A stretch of 64,000 bases of DNA from Paraconiothyrium sp. Pb-2020. Its lineage: Eukaryota > Ascomycota > Dothideomycetes > Pleosporales > Didymosphaeriaceae. The position numbers and the translations under genes are program-made. Shown here in pieces: positions 35,320 through 46,418 of the stretch; position 1 is the first letter of the stretch; every line of letters starts with the position of its first letter. Below the pieces are notes generated by a model. The model saw only the letters and a program-made list of their open reading frames with translations. It was not told where the DNA came from and did not search any database. The stretch covers positions 2,852,001-2,916,000 of the forward strand of contig JAJUBI010000002.1 in NCBI GenBank assembly GCA_022419385.1. Direction: 5' to 3'.

Positions 35320-37233
35320 TCATTGATGTTCCGCATTGTGGTCTCTAGCGGCACGATACAAGCCCATGTTTACACTCCGTTCAATACGTCGCTTCATCTG
35401 CATCGTATCCAATGCTTCCGGTTCTGCATGTGCCTCTATCCAACGAAGACGTCCTTCTATCCACACCTTCATTTTCGAGTCCATGAACGGTATACACGGG
35501 AGGAATAGTAGATGCCAATATATGTGATATAGGCAGTCCAGCTTTGGAGGTCGCAGTCCATCTGCAGCCGAAGGCGCCCTCGGCTTCCTAATGGTCCGGG
35601 CTTGTAAATCAAGAACGGACTCAATTCTACGAGTGCAGTACTAGACTGACGCGGAACCTCGATATAGTGTTCACTGGATTGGTCGGCTTGAAATGGTACG
35701 CGATCGAGATAGTCTGCCAGCTGCGGCACAGTTGCGCATACCTCCTTCGCCAGTCGTTCCACGGTAGCCTCGGCTAGCTTAAGTCTAGCCTCCATTGGTG
35801 GAAGTTGTTGATCTGAGCTGCTGTGGTGTATGACACGGCGGCAGTAGTCAGCCAGCATTATGTTCAAATGTATTTGTGCGTAGCGAAGGATGTTCCGTTG
35901 CGGAGCGGCGTTAGCCACCGGGTAGTCTAGCATCATGGTAAGCAGGCGCTTGATTCTTGATGTACCAGAATAACCTACAATGTATTACTCCTTGATAAAC
36001 CAAATCCTGGAAATCCTTTGCCACAGTATACTCGGTCCACTGACCGCTTGGTGGCATCTCATCACAGAAGCGTCGTATAGCACCTTCGAGCCTACTGCAC
36101 TCGGAGATCACCGATAATTGGTCCAATGATTTTTTCTTCATTTGGTCTTCAAACATAATCAATTCAACGATCAGATCCAAGAGTTTCGTCTGGAAATGTT
36201 CTGGCTCAGGCAACGATGCGTTCTTAACGACAAAAAATTCTGGAGGAAGAGACTTGTGCAGGTACCAGCTCTGGAACGCATAAAAGCGGACTATCAACGC
36301 CATTAAGCGCCTGTGAAGCACTGTGAGGTTTGGCTGTCCCGCAGAGAGTGAAGCCAGTGAAAGGAGGCCGTTAACGTGGCTATGAAGATTCTGTAACCCG
36401 GATGCGCGTGGCCAGGTATTTATTTCGAACATGGCCAGCATCATGATAGAGAAAAGAAGCCTGTCGTTTAATGCGGCATCGGGCTCCGAAAGAGCCTCAT
36501 TAATCACATGTACAGCTTTGGCGTAACTTTTCTCCGCGCTTGGAATCAAAGCTTGCTGATGTGCCTCCCTGGCATAACCTGCGAGGCCAACTGCTTTCAT
36601 GCTTTCAACGATATCCGCATTCTCCATTCGGCGGTGGTATCCAGAGAAAAATTGATCCTGCAACGCGTACGTTGAATTATTCTTGCGACGATTGTGTAGG
36701 AACCAGTTCACCCCTAGATCATCGATTGATAAACGAAGAATACAATTCTGGGGACTCAAGAGCTCTTGCTGAGGTCGATCTTGCAGTAATCTTTGTCCAG
36801 GATGCCAAGGCGTCCTGTCAGTACTGACTGATGACTGCTTTGGCTTTGGCTTTTGCACAGTGGGTCGCCCAACCATCTTTCGTGTCTGGTGAACGAACAT
36901 AATATCGGTTGAATCGCGTGGGCCGGAACAGCTCCTTCCGACCCTCGTACATTGGCCGCACGCAGGTGTCCTCAAATCGCACTGTTACGTGGTTAGTAAT
37001 TGAAACATAATAGGAGTACACCTGTCCGGAAACAAAAATAGCTTCCTAAACAAACACCAATGAAAAAAAATTCTATTCGTCTGCGCGGAATTTGGAGGTT
37101 CTTCCGTAGAAGGCTTTCAAGTTCCTAAGCTCAACCTTTCAGTAGCGGAAGGGGATTTTTATTCTTCACCCACCTTCGTCTTTCTTGTTCGACATTCTGC
37201 ACATGCTAGCGACCGTTTTCCCGAATAAACCAT
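35320..37233 (-). CDS. Zn2Cys6 fungal transcription factor
   Basis: Four exons: 37233-37174, 36981-35979, 35926-35498, 35456-35320, 542 residues. The zinc cluster is Cys11, 14, 21, 28, 31, 38 (CAECRTRKTK then CDLRTPACGQCTRVGRSC). Intron 1 (192 bp) cuts the cluster between the second and third Cys, so a first exon of only 20 codons carries half of the DNA-binding domain. The rest is the usual helical fungal TF region without a recognised ligand domain. The last intron is inferred as 41 bp (35457-35497). It is needed to join the frame to the conserved-looking GRLRWIEAHAEPEALD tail. Divergent from the PAQR gene with 478 bp between starts. Confidence 0.83.
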
Positions 37234-37711
37234 ATTGGCCTGCAAAGAGCCTCAGCTCCAATGAGTTACAGAATAGGACAATCCATGGAGGGCTGGCGCG
37301 GTAACTATTTTGGAATACCCAAGACTCATGGACGGTTTGTGAGGCGTTCAACGGCACGAAAGCGGGGACTTACGCGACCCCCGACTCAAGACTTTCCAGC
37401 GGTTGGGCTGAACGAATTCATATTACGTGAGATGTTCACATCGGGGATTGGTTCGCTAAGCGTTCTGGCCCCATTCATACCGCTATACCTGATGCGGTAA
37501 TCCATCGTAAGGTCGGTTAGCATGATTCGTGCTCATAGCAAACTGAATCAAGGGTTGCCCGACTGGTATAAAATCTTTCAGGGTCCAACTGTACGATCAA
37601 ACGGTACCATATCGTCCAGACATAGACACCCTTCTGCGCCCGACGAGGATTTGTCTGCCGCGCCCGATCGATCAGCATCTCCATAGGGAAAATTGCGTGT
37701 CGGCAATCGGT
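37234..37711. promoter_or_regulatory. Divergent promoter, Zn2Cys6 factor / PAQR protein
   Basis: 478 bp between diverging starts. TATAAAA at 37567-37573 lies 140 bp upstream of the PAQR ATG. A 79-codon frame at 37261-37500 has no family resemblance. Confidence 0.45.
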
Positions 37712-38680
37712 ATGCCCCGAACCTTGTCTTTCGATGAACTGCCCCCGTGGATGAAAAAGGACCCGCGCATTCGAACAGGATACAGAGAGGAGCTACGTCA
37801 CACCTGGAACTGCTTTTTATCACTCTTCTATATTCACAATGAATTCGTCAACATTTGGTCACATTTGTTACCAGCGATCGTGTATGCGGCAATTCTTTCA
37901 AAAGAAGCTCGATTGGCCTTTATGGAAAGGGGAAGCGACATGAGACAAGAAACGAACGTGATCCGCTTCTATGTCTTTACCAGTCTTGCATTGATGTCGC
38001 TTTCGGTGTGTATTGCGCAAGAAAACACACGGGAGAATCACAAACACTTACCAGACGTAGAGCATATATCATATTTTTAGCGCCCATTCCGAACGCGTCG
38101 CACTCAAGGTATTGAAGCTTGATTATCTTGGGATCATACTGAATGTATCTGCAACATGCGTTACAAGCTCGTGGTTTGGCTTCAGGCATGAGGCTCATGT
38201 CGCGAACATGTATATCAGCCTAACGCTGGGACTGTCCGTTGCTATTGTATTCCTATTCCTCAAACCTAGTGCAGACGGACCTAGAGCTGCGAAGTGGAGG
38301 TCGATATGCCCTCACGTCATACGTCAACGAGTCTAATCTGTTATATAGGGCTCTAATCATCGGCGGGTTAATGGCTTCAGGCTACACGCCTCTGATTCAC
38401 GCATATTTGCTTGGTGGGGTCGAGAGACTCCAGTACTTTCCCTGGCGTGCTGCAGTGAAAATGCTATGTGCAGACCTCGTTGGAGTGATTTTCTATATCT
38501 CAAGGTTTCCCGAGAGTCGACTTCCTGGGACATTTGATATCTGGGTAAGTCTATGAGGTGTTAGTAGAACGTGCGTTCCTCTAAAGGTTGTTACAGGGTG
38601 CGAGCCATCAGATCTTCCACATAGAGGTTGTAGTGGGACGGGTTGTGTATCTTCGTGGTTTGAAGGAGTTGGTCAGATAA
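37712..38680 (+). CDS. PAQR / hemolysin III-like seven-helix receptor protein
   Basis: Four exons: 37712-38007, 38081-38299, 38349-38544, 38597-38680, 264 residues. Starts with ELPPWMKKDPRIRTGYR and NEFVNIWSHLLPAIVYA, the typical PAQR opening. AHSERVALKVLKLDYLGI (zinc-ligand His and Asp) follows intron 1, and GASHQIFHIEVVVG near the end holds the remaining His ligands. Several membrane helices lie between. Relatives include adiponectin receptors and yeast Izh proteins, involved in lipid and zinc homeostasis. The usual Cys/His spacing just before AHSERV (often SxxxH..xCHSE) is shortened here (LMSLSVAHSERV). Splice phases are consistent throughout. Confidence 0.87.
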
Positions 38681-39035
38681 GGGTAAATGTGTGTGGACTA
38701 TGCAAGTCCGATACTACACAACCTTAGATGATCTCATCTGGCCGACTGACAGATTATCGCTATGGAAGCTGAAATATTGGAGCTGAGGTGCAACAGTAGA
38801 TTTGGACAATGAAGAACAGTGCGCCCAATGTTCCTTTGCGTGTCAGTACTTCGGAGGCTACTCAACGTCCTGCAAGAATGGGAATGAACTAAATGCCCAG
38901 GTAATTGAAACCTGTCAGACAAATTCGTGCTCATTAAATCGCAAATTACTGTTTGAACCGCTTATATACCATATGCCATGTCACAAGCAACAAGAACAAT
39001 ACGTGCCGCGTTTCAGATATTGACCTCCGGCTGCG
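38681..39035. other. Intergenic region between convergent genes
   Basis: 355 bp, no gene seen. Confidence 0.5.
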
Positions 39036-40631
39036 CTAATGAGCCAGCTGTAGTCCTTTCAGAGATACACTGACTCTCACGGTCGCCCCGTTACCAACAT
39101 CGAATGCATCTGCAACACCAACATTCGGCCCGTTGAGTACATCCGCGAAGGGAATGTCGACGGCGCCGGTCTCGCTCTCTTTGTTCATCAACGTAATCCT
39201 GAAGCTTGCTCCACGGTCTACCAGATCCTTGGTGATCGGAATGCGGAACACCTGATCAAAAGAAGGATTAAAGATGTCGGTGCCAGGTGTGTACGTCTTG
39301 ATTGCGGTGCGGAACTCCTTGGCGCCCCAAGCCACCTTGACGCTGGGATTGAGGTCGTCACGCTGACCTTGTAAACCAAGGACATTGGCAACAAGTACGG
39401 TAGCAAGACCAACAAGCTCGCCTTCACTTTGCCTCTCGGAGACAGAGAGAGCCATGGCATCATTTACGAAGTTGAAGAACTTGGCATGCACCGTTAGGTG
39501 AGCTCCAGTGTGTTCGCCCCTGTGCGATAAAGCAATTTCCTTACTTCCGCCGCCGAGCAAGAGGTCTTTGACAGACACAGAGCCTTCACCGATATCGTCA
39601 TCCGCGCCGACATCGTCGTCGTCGATGTCAAGGAATATTATCTGGTCGAAATCTGAGACGAGAAAGTCGTGCGTCTCGTTCCACTCCGGATCGTGGTCAT
39701 TCTTCTTTGTTGACGTGCGCCACTCATCCTCTGCACCGACAGTCACTTTGCAGTAGCAGTCGGGTACATCTTTGACAATCTTAGCTAATAAACGTTTCGC
39801 ACCGCTCTTCTTCGGACCCGAGATGCCGACGGCTCGTTCAATGGTTAGACGCACGACGCCAATGTGGGGTTGGTAGGTCGTAAACCAGTCACTAGAGTTG
39901 TCGAGCTTGACTAGAAAGCGATTGGGAAGGACGGCCATGCCACTGATGATGCCTAAAATAGTCTTGCGAACAGTGCCTGAGATAATTCCAAGGTCAGCAA
40001 TATTTGCGGCATCCGTGAAGTCGAGCTCAAGCTTCGGAGGGTTAATGAAGGCGACTTGTGCAGCACCGATCTGTCCCAATGTCAGCATGTGGACCTATTC
40101 GAGCACGGAGCCACTTACACAAGGGATAACATTCGTCAAAGGAGCGAGGAGGACCGATAACCTTCCCTTGAGATGAACCCGCTCGATACCCTGTTGTTCT
40201 ATTAATGACGCGCCATCGTGCGTAGGAGAAATTATACCTACAATTTTAGGCACCATGCTCCCATCTAGCTCGATGTCGCTCTTGCTATCCCAGGTAACGT
40301 CCATCTCTAGCTGGATTCCCCCACCCGAAGTCTTATGAGTATCTATCTCCGACAAGTGCAAAGGCACATCGCCCAGGTCGATTTTGATGAACCTCAGATT
40401 GGCCAACGGGCCTGGAAGGGTGGAAGCTAGAATAGGCTCGACAATTTCCTTCACCATCTTGGAACCGGCGACGTTGATATTTGGCCACAGAAGAGCGACG
40501 AGGTCGTTTAAAAAGCCTGTGGGCATGTCAGCTGGTTCCCGGATGTATTTCCTCATCCTGTCAATCATACCAGCAGATTCCGTGCCGCCAGAGGCGGTCA
40601 AGGTGTGGGCGAGAGATCCCATGGTGTTCAT
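39036..40631 (-). CDS. SMP-like and C2 domain (tricalbin-like) protein
   Basis: Two exons: 40631-40119 and 40070-39036, 515 residues from the first in-frame ATG. The N-terminal half resembles the SMP lipid-transfer fold of tricalbins: TGFLNDLVALLWPNIN, EPILASTLPGPLANLRFIKI, LGDVPLHLSEIDTH, then QLEMDVTWDSKSDIEL. A C2 domain follows (GVVRLTIERAVGI, PDCYCKVTVGAEDEWRTS, NDHDPEWNETHDF) with an acidic DIDDDDVGADDD loop. A second C2-like region is plausible at the C-terminus (LVGLATVLVANVLGLQG). No transmembrane hairpin is visible. The frame stays open about 130 bases upstream of the chosen ATG without another ATG, so a short 5' exon may be missing. Confidence 0.8.
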
Positions 40632-41586
40632 TGCTGCAGTAGGATCGTCGGATAGTCGAGAAGGAGGCAAGAGTCCGTCGACGATCAGAAGCCCTGTCAG
40701 AGTTCCAAGTTCTCTGCGGCAAGGAAGTGTTGCTTCTCCGTCGTTGCTGATAGTTTTCGTGAGGTATTAGTTGGTTTTACGCGAAGAAGCTGGCGAGGAG
40801 GGTTTCTGAGATCGGCTTCGTGACCAGTGACCAGTATTGGTCGCAGGAGTTGTTCTTATGTGATCGCTCTGTGAAAGCAAGTAGGGCTAAAACATGTTTT
40901 CAAACCAGTAGTGTGGATCTGCGAGAGATCGATTGCAAGGATGGTGGATTGGGCCGGGGACACGCGGTGTGCACCTTGAACAAGAGAAAACGCGTTGTTT
41001 GCATGCATGACGTTGGTGACCTCCTCCGACGTCACTTATTGAAGTGTCAAACCAGATCTAGCAGGGCCATTGGCCACCGCCTTTTGCTGCGGGGGCCAAG
41101 GTTGCCACTAATGCGCGCGCGGAGCGGAGGTGATCGCTTATTTGCATTCCCTTGGCAACAAGACACTCAATTTGCGAGGTTTGACCGACAATACTGCTCT
41201 CCGAAGGCGTACACTGACCTAAGAGCTGCTAAGCGTGACATTGCCAAGAAATAGCAAGCGACAATGTATACGTCCCCTTTTTCGGATAGGTCCTGCTTTA
41301 CCCTTCGCACCAGACGTGCTGCGCTCAACACCATACAAGCCACGTCACTCAGGCGAATTGATTGGCTGGTCCCGATTGTGGCTGCTTCTGCAGTCGAAGT
41401 AAAAAAGCATCGTGAGCTTGCTTCTGAAGATAGCTTCAGCATCAGCCGTATTCCACTTCACTCCTCAATAGTAGTGCGTGATTGAGAGTGCTGCTACGCT
41501 GTACTACCCGAGGCTGAGCAATGAAGGGTCAAACCATTTGATGTAGTACGTACTGTATTTGAAGCTACCGCTAATGAACGATCACA
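40632..41586. other. Intergenic region, possible missing 5' exon
   Basis: The first 135 bases (to about 40766) are an open continuation of the tricalbin-like frame, including RELGTLTGLLIVDGLLPPS. Beyond that no gene is recognised. Confidence 0.45.
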
Positions 41587-42318
41587 TCAAACGGACTCTA
41601 ACCAGAATGCTGGCTGGGTTCCTCTTTGTGTAAACCAGCTGAATCTTCTCTGCATCTCTATCTCTTCTACCTTCTTTAGCCAATCGAGATTTGCGTTTAG
41701 AATTTCCGCGCTCATATCTTGACTCGAGACTCCAACAATTAATTTCTTCAGATTATGTCGCTGGATACCCATGCGTCTTAACATCAAATCCACTTCGCTC
41801 GCCTTTACGATCTTATCGCGAATCCAGTCGGGAGGCCCCTCTGGAAACAACACGAAACGCTTTATCCAGGGTAGGTACGTATTGACAGGACCTGGTTCAA
41901 TGACATAGGTAGAGGATTCCGGTTCATAGAGTTCGTCTGCCCAGTAAAAGAACTTAGCAGGAGCAGCGCTGAACCAGGTATTTTCTCCGTATAGCACGGC
42001 TGCGGCTTCGTCGTGTATTTGTTTGTTGGTTCGGAGAATTGCAGGGTACGGTCTTGTACTGGCCTCGAACCTGTGCACCCTTCGTAGGTGCACTATGAGG
42101 GGATGTGTATTCAGAAGCAATTCTCTGTAGACCAGGTTCCTTACTTCTCTCGGTAGCGCCAGAAATCGTGATGGACCTGGTGGTGTCTTGATATACCTTG
42201 CGAACGGCCCGGAACTGCGAGACGACCTAGACCTTGAAAACCAGCGACGCAATCTTTTAGTTAAGTCAGGGTCTGATCCGACATCCATGGTGAGCTCAAG
42301 CTGTTGTGCTGTGTTCAC
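41587..42318 (-). CDS. 2EXR / F-box-like domain protein
   Basis: Single exon, 243 residues. After a Ser/Arg-rich start it reads FLALPREVRNLVYRELLL, followed by ILRTNKQIHDEAAAVLYGENTW. This pair of blocks is typical of the very common fungal 2EXR/F-box-like family. No catalytic motif. These proteins are numerous and fast-evolving in ascomycetes; specific function unknown. Composition resembles its neighbours. Confidence 0.8.
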   Translation of the reverse strand: MNTAQQLELTMDVGSDPDLTKRLRRWFSRSRSSRSSGPFARYIKTPPGPSRFLALPREVRNLVYRELLLNTHPLIVHLRRVHRFEASTRPYPAILRTNKQIHDEAAAVLYGENTWFSAAPAKFFYWADELYEPESSTYVIEPGPVNTYLPWIKRFVLFPEGPPDWIRDKIVKASEVDLMLRRMGIQRHNLKKLIVGVSSQDMSAEILNANLDWLKKVEEIEMQRRFSWFTQRGTQPAFWLESV

Positions 42319-42793
42319 ATATGGCTATTGAAACCATTGAATGATGACCGAATTCGATTATGCCGGCGTGACGCCAATCAAAGCACGCAAGACGTCGCAA
42401 CACAGGCGGCCTCAAGAGATTGAAGGGGAGGATTAGAAAGCTCCGTAATGACGCTGAAAGAATTGAGGAGGGTTGGAATCGAGATCGATGGGATGCGGAC
42501 TGTCAGCAGTCAGCTGGCCCCGAATCGCACGAGTTATAGCCTACGCTATTTTCCCGGCCAATCATCGATGCCTCAATCTTATCTACCGACCTGACCTCGG
42601 GAATCCTCTGAGCACGTGACCTTGCGTCGACTGATCCGCGTTCATGAGCGTCGGGCGTACAGTATCACCTCAAAGGGTTGCAGACTTATGCTGATTCGAA
42701 CAGGCCTATGATAATTTTCCTAACACTCGACCTTCGAAGGCTTTATCTTCCATATTATGAGCGCCCGATTGTATGTTCTCATCCGAAAGCACG
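42319..42793. other. Intergenic region left of the MITE pair
   Basis: 475 bp with no gene. Confidence 0.5.
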
Positions 42794-43121
42794 TTGTCGG
42801 TGCTTTCCATATCTAGGTAAGTTTTGCGGCCACTGCCCATGGGAACAAAAAGGCAAAGTGGAGGCCTCTTAGCTATCTTACAGGTCTAGTAGACTCTAAT
42901 TACTATTATCATATATGTAATTCGCTATTTAGCTTTAGTTAACCTATATTCGGTCCCATATTACCTCTCCTATTCCTATGTTACCTCTACTAACGTTGGG
43001 CAACCAAGATAGCTTGTTATATAGTAATCAGAGTCCATTAGACCTTGGAAATGGTCAAGAGATCTCCACTTTGCCTTTTCGTTCCCAGGGGTAGTGGCCG
43101 CAAAGTGTATGGTACCGATAA
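42794..43121 (-). mobile_element. MITE, degenerate copy 1
   Basis: Left end TTGTCGGTGCTTTCCAT and right end (reverse complement TTATCGGTACCATAC) form imperfect long inverted repeats around a central segment (about 42934-43001). The centre matches, in reverse complement, the loop of the second copy at 43431-43491. Within about 65 aligned bases, five differences are A here against G in copy 2, in copy 2 orientation. No coding capacity. The two copies are therefore inverted relative to each other. Confidence 0.75.
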
Positions 43122-43310
43122 TAACGCTAGCTCCCGTCACCCAACCCACAAGCGAAAGACGATTTGCAACGCCTCGATCTGGAAACCTGGTGTAAGAAAA
43201 GGCCTTAATATAAAGCTTTTTACATAATAGACATAGCTGGTGTCATCGGAACTAGTCTCTTAGTTCAAGCCTGAGGTGCGGTAGTGATTCGCGGGCCAGC
43301 GTCTCCATTT
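43122..43310. other. Spacer between the two MITE copies
   Basis: 189 bp of unremarkable sequence, no gene. Confidence 0.45.
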
Positions 43311-43318
43311 ATCGGTGC

Positions 43319-43430
43319 TTTCCATAAGTTTTGCACCCACCTCCCATAGGAACAAAGTGGAGATTTTTGACTAGTTCACATGTCTGGTAGATTCTAATTA
43401 CTATATAACAGGCTCTATTAGCTGCCTAAC
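43319..43430 (+). repeat. 112-bp terminal inverted repeat, left arm
   Basis: Begins TTTCCATAAGTTTTGCACCC and ends TTAGCTGCCTAAC; perfect reverse complement of the right arm. Confidence 0.9.
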
Positions 43431-43491
43431 GTTGGTAGAGGTAACATAGGAATGGGAGAGGTAGTATGGGACCGGATATGGGTTAACTAAT

Positions 43492-43603
43492 GTTAGGCAG
43501 CTAATAGAGCCTGTTATATAGTAATTAGAATCTACCAGACATGTGAACTAGTCAAAAATCTCCACTTTGTTCCTATGGGAGGTGGGTGCAAAACTTATGG
43601 AAA
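43492..43603 (-). repeat. 112-bp terminal inverted repeat, right arm
   Basis: Begins GTTAGGCAGCTAATAGAGCC and ends CAAAACTTATGGAAA; perfect reverse complement of the left arm. Confidence 0.9.
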
Positions 43604-43608
43604 CGATA

Positions 43609-44229
43609 ATATCGGTTTCGGCATAATCAGCATCATCGGGTTTTCCATGATGCATTCACTCGGCGTGCCCACCAAATTGTACCCTACCGTAGGCTCCTTC
43701 ACTCCTTCACTCAGGTGGACGACTGATTTTTTGATGAGGGAGTCAGTGTTTCAGTGAGCTGGTCCTAATAGTCCATCTGGGTTTGCGTCCTAACGAACCA
43801 ATACAACGTCGCCTCCTCGATCTTGTCTACTGGTCCAACAAAATTCGTTATGCAGCTACTTCCTCATCTTCTGTTTTTTCTTCTGGGGCTTTCGGATGCT
43901 CGGCGCTGAAGGCTTCTCCTTAGCGGAGTAGGCAGATTGAGTATACGTCTGGTTCTCATCGTTCGTTTTGCATATTGCTAAGGTAGCAATTGCGATTTGA
44001 GAAGTACCGTGAGCGGATATAGAGACATTAATTGGTAGTCTACAACGTCATGTACATGCATATTGCTCCGATACTACCGATACCACCACGGAGACCGTAA
44101 GAAGGCCAAAAGCTTCCTCTTTCGGCAACGATCCCAATCTCCGCTGAGATTATATATACGCTGCTCCCTTGCTGATGCAAAACTCCAACAGCGGCCCATT
44201 TGCATTTTTTCGCAAAGCTTGCATCTTAT
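43609..44229. other. Intergenic region, no gene seen
   Basis: About 620 bp between the MITE and the rhodopsin-domain remnant. Confidence 0.45.
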
Positions 44230-45230
44230 ATTGTTCATACTAGGGGTGTTATCCCTGTTGATGAAGTTCCACTCCCGAACTTTCCTCATTAGAAGATGGG
44301 GTCTCGATGATACGTTAACAGCCGTAACATTTGTATGCAGTCCATCAGCCTCACAATACTGTGAGAACATGGCTGACGATGATTGAAGTTTATTTACGTC
44401 GCGCTGCAAGCCGCACATCAACTCATGCTGAACGCAGGATGCGGTTTGTACGTCTAGATCTTACACCGGCCGTCTCGAAATACACCCTCTAATTCGTGTA
44501 TTCAAGGAGGGCACAAACGAATGCAACCCTGTGACAAATGCTAGCGTTCCGAAGGTATGGCGTTACACGCCTGTACTGATTGTCATCAGGTTCTATTGGC
44601 TGTTCACGTGCTATACGCTCTGACGCATTTCAACACCAAGTTTACAATCTTAGCATTCTACGTGAATTTCTCTCCAGCACGCACGTTTCGCATCCTTATG
44701 TATCTTGGAGTAGCATTGATGCAGCTGTATTCATCACAAACGAGTTAGTGCTGACATGCGTTACCTGCTCGATGTTGCATCTCGCTAATCTTGAACAGAC
44801 TGCTCATTATCCTGCGCTGCCAACTTCCAATAGAAGTCTTCTCGCCAGGCTCTTCTCCAGACGCAAAATGTATGTCGCTGGCATGTCCTTCTGGTCTCCA
44901 GTTGCGCTCGTATGCTTGATCCTAGCCTTGCAAGCCTGACACAACACTAATCAAACCAAAGAACCTGGTCTTAGATTTCTACATACTCACCCTCCCAATT
45001 CCCGTCATCTGGGGTCTCCGCATGCCCGCCAAACGCCGTCTGGCCGTCCTCGCAATCTTCAGCTCAGGTTTCACTGCCATACTAACATCAGCCTTCTGGG
45101 TGCTCGCCTGGGGCAAAATGCGCGATCACCAGACCTCTCCTGCGCTCGCAATCAACACTATTATCTCTTCCATGGAGCGTTTCTTTGCCTTCATGGCTGT
45201 GAACATGCCGGCGTTCAGACCGCTCTAGAA
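44230..45230 (+). pseudogene. Degraded rhodopsin-domain (SAT4-like) membrane protein
   Basis: Three separated blocks on the plus strand match the fungal rhodopsin-domain family in the right order. They are LLMKFHSRTFLIRRWGLDD (about 44256-44315), LTHFNTKFTILAFYVNF plus RTFRILMYLGVA (about 44620-44720), and LVLDFYILTLPIPVIWGLRM through MAVNMPAFRPL (about 44970-45228). Between them the frame changes or stops, and the usual central block (Cys-rich loop and long helix before DFYIL) is not recognisable. Some gaps could be introns (for example GTTAGT to AACAG near 44742-44799). I could not build a full model, so decay is the simpler reading. An intact relative lies 1.2 kb to the right on the other strand. 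Confidence 0.5.
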
Positions 45231-46418
45231 ACGCATGGTGGGCGACGTGACCTCTCCACAGGGCGCATCGTATAAATTGGACGGCATGTCGCGCGAGTAG
45301 AGCAGATGGAGACCAAGAGCGACAGCACTGGGAAATTCGACTTATTCCTCTATGGGGTAGTCGATCAGAAGTTCGAGGGGTGGTCTAGACTCGGAGTCCG
45401 AAGAGGGCCTTGTGGATGCACGGACGGCTACAGTTTTGGAGAGCATCAATGTAGTGGCAGCGGGACGGGTGTGGGGGAATAGCGATGGCGTCGACTTCGT
45501 GATTGCGACGCCTTCGAGAGGTGACCAATACACTTTGTCCGAGAAATTATCGATATCGTATATATAAGATGTAACAAGTAAGGTTGGATCCAGGCTTTAA
45601 TTGTGCTCTGTTTGCGTAGTAGCTCGGCAATTACATCACCCCATAATGCATAATTCTTCAGTCACATCTCGATTGTATGCATCTATTCCTCTGTTCGCGT
45701 GGTTGTTAGCTTTGGACTGCTATAATTTACTATCTAATCCGCGATCGTGGTAAAGGCATGGTTTGAGCAGAAACATCGCAGCCGAGGCTCGGACACATCA
45801 GTGAAATACCAATACAAAAGGTCTAGCACGGCCAACGAGCACGGCCTCGACAGTGTGGCATGCAGGTCACATGGTATAGTAAATCGAAGTAGCTTTCATG
45901 CTCTCATTGTTTGTGAAGGTTCCGTGTCGCCGATCAAAATTCATTAACTATGCGCACTCGACGATTAATATTATTAGGACTCAACAAGCTCACGCCAAGC
46001 CATAACCTTTCATACGAACTTTGCCCAGCAGAACGTGATAAAAAATGCTGAGAAAGATCACTCGACCTCGCCCAAGATAACAGGGACTGATTTCCCGACT
46101 TTGAGCCTCATCCCGTCCGATTACCATTGATCACCGCGTGTCTCTTGTGCTCCAAGCTGCCGTAATTGCCTCTGCGACCTCGTTGCTGCGCTTTGAGCGT
46201 AGCCTTTGGTAGGCTACTGTATGGTCCCAACCACGTGGGGAGTCGTCGTGCATGTGTGAAGATATCTGGCTCAAACCTTGCATATCTGAATCATACGACA
46301 TCTACGCACGTTATCGGCGCCTCTGTTCCTGTTTGCTTGACCTTCCTGGCCTGTCGAGTTTGTCCGCAATGTTACGAATCATTAGTTGTTGTAACCAAAA
46401 TTATTGGGTATGTGGGTT
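45231..46418. other. Intergenic region, no gene seen
   Basis: About 1.2 kb of short frames only. Confidence 0.5.

Larger units (their letters stand above)
43311..43608 (+). mobile_element. MITE, intact copy 2 with perfect hairpin arms
   Basis: Left arm 43319-43430 and right arm 43492-43603 are exact reverse complements over 112 bp, separated by a 61-bp loop. The ends continue with TATCG / CGATA just outside the arms. The transcript or single strand could fold into one long hairpin. No open frame of note. The target-site duplication cannot be fixed because the flanks are themselves palindromic (TTATCG...CGATAA). Superfamily undetermined. Confidence 0.85.

Noticed and set aside
43045..43227. 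Short frame across the end of MITE copy 1
   Set aside because: Random frame within and beside the non-coding element.
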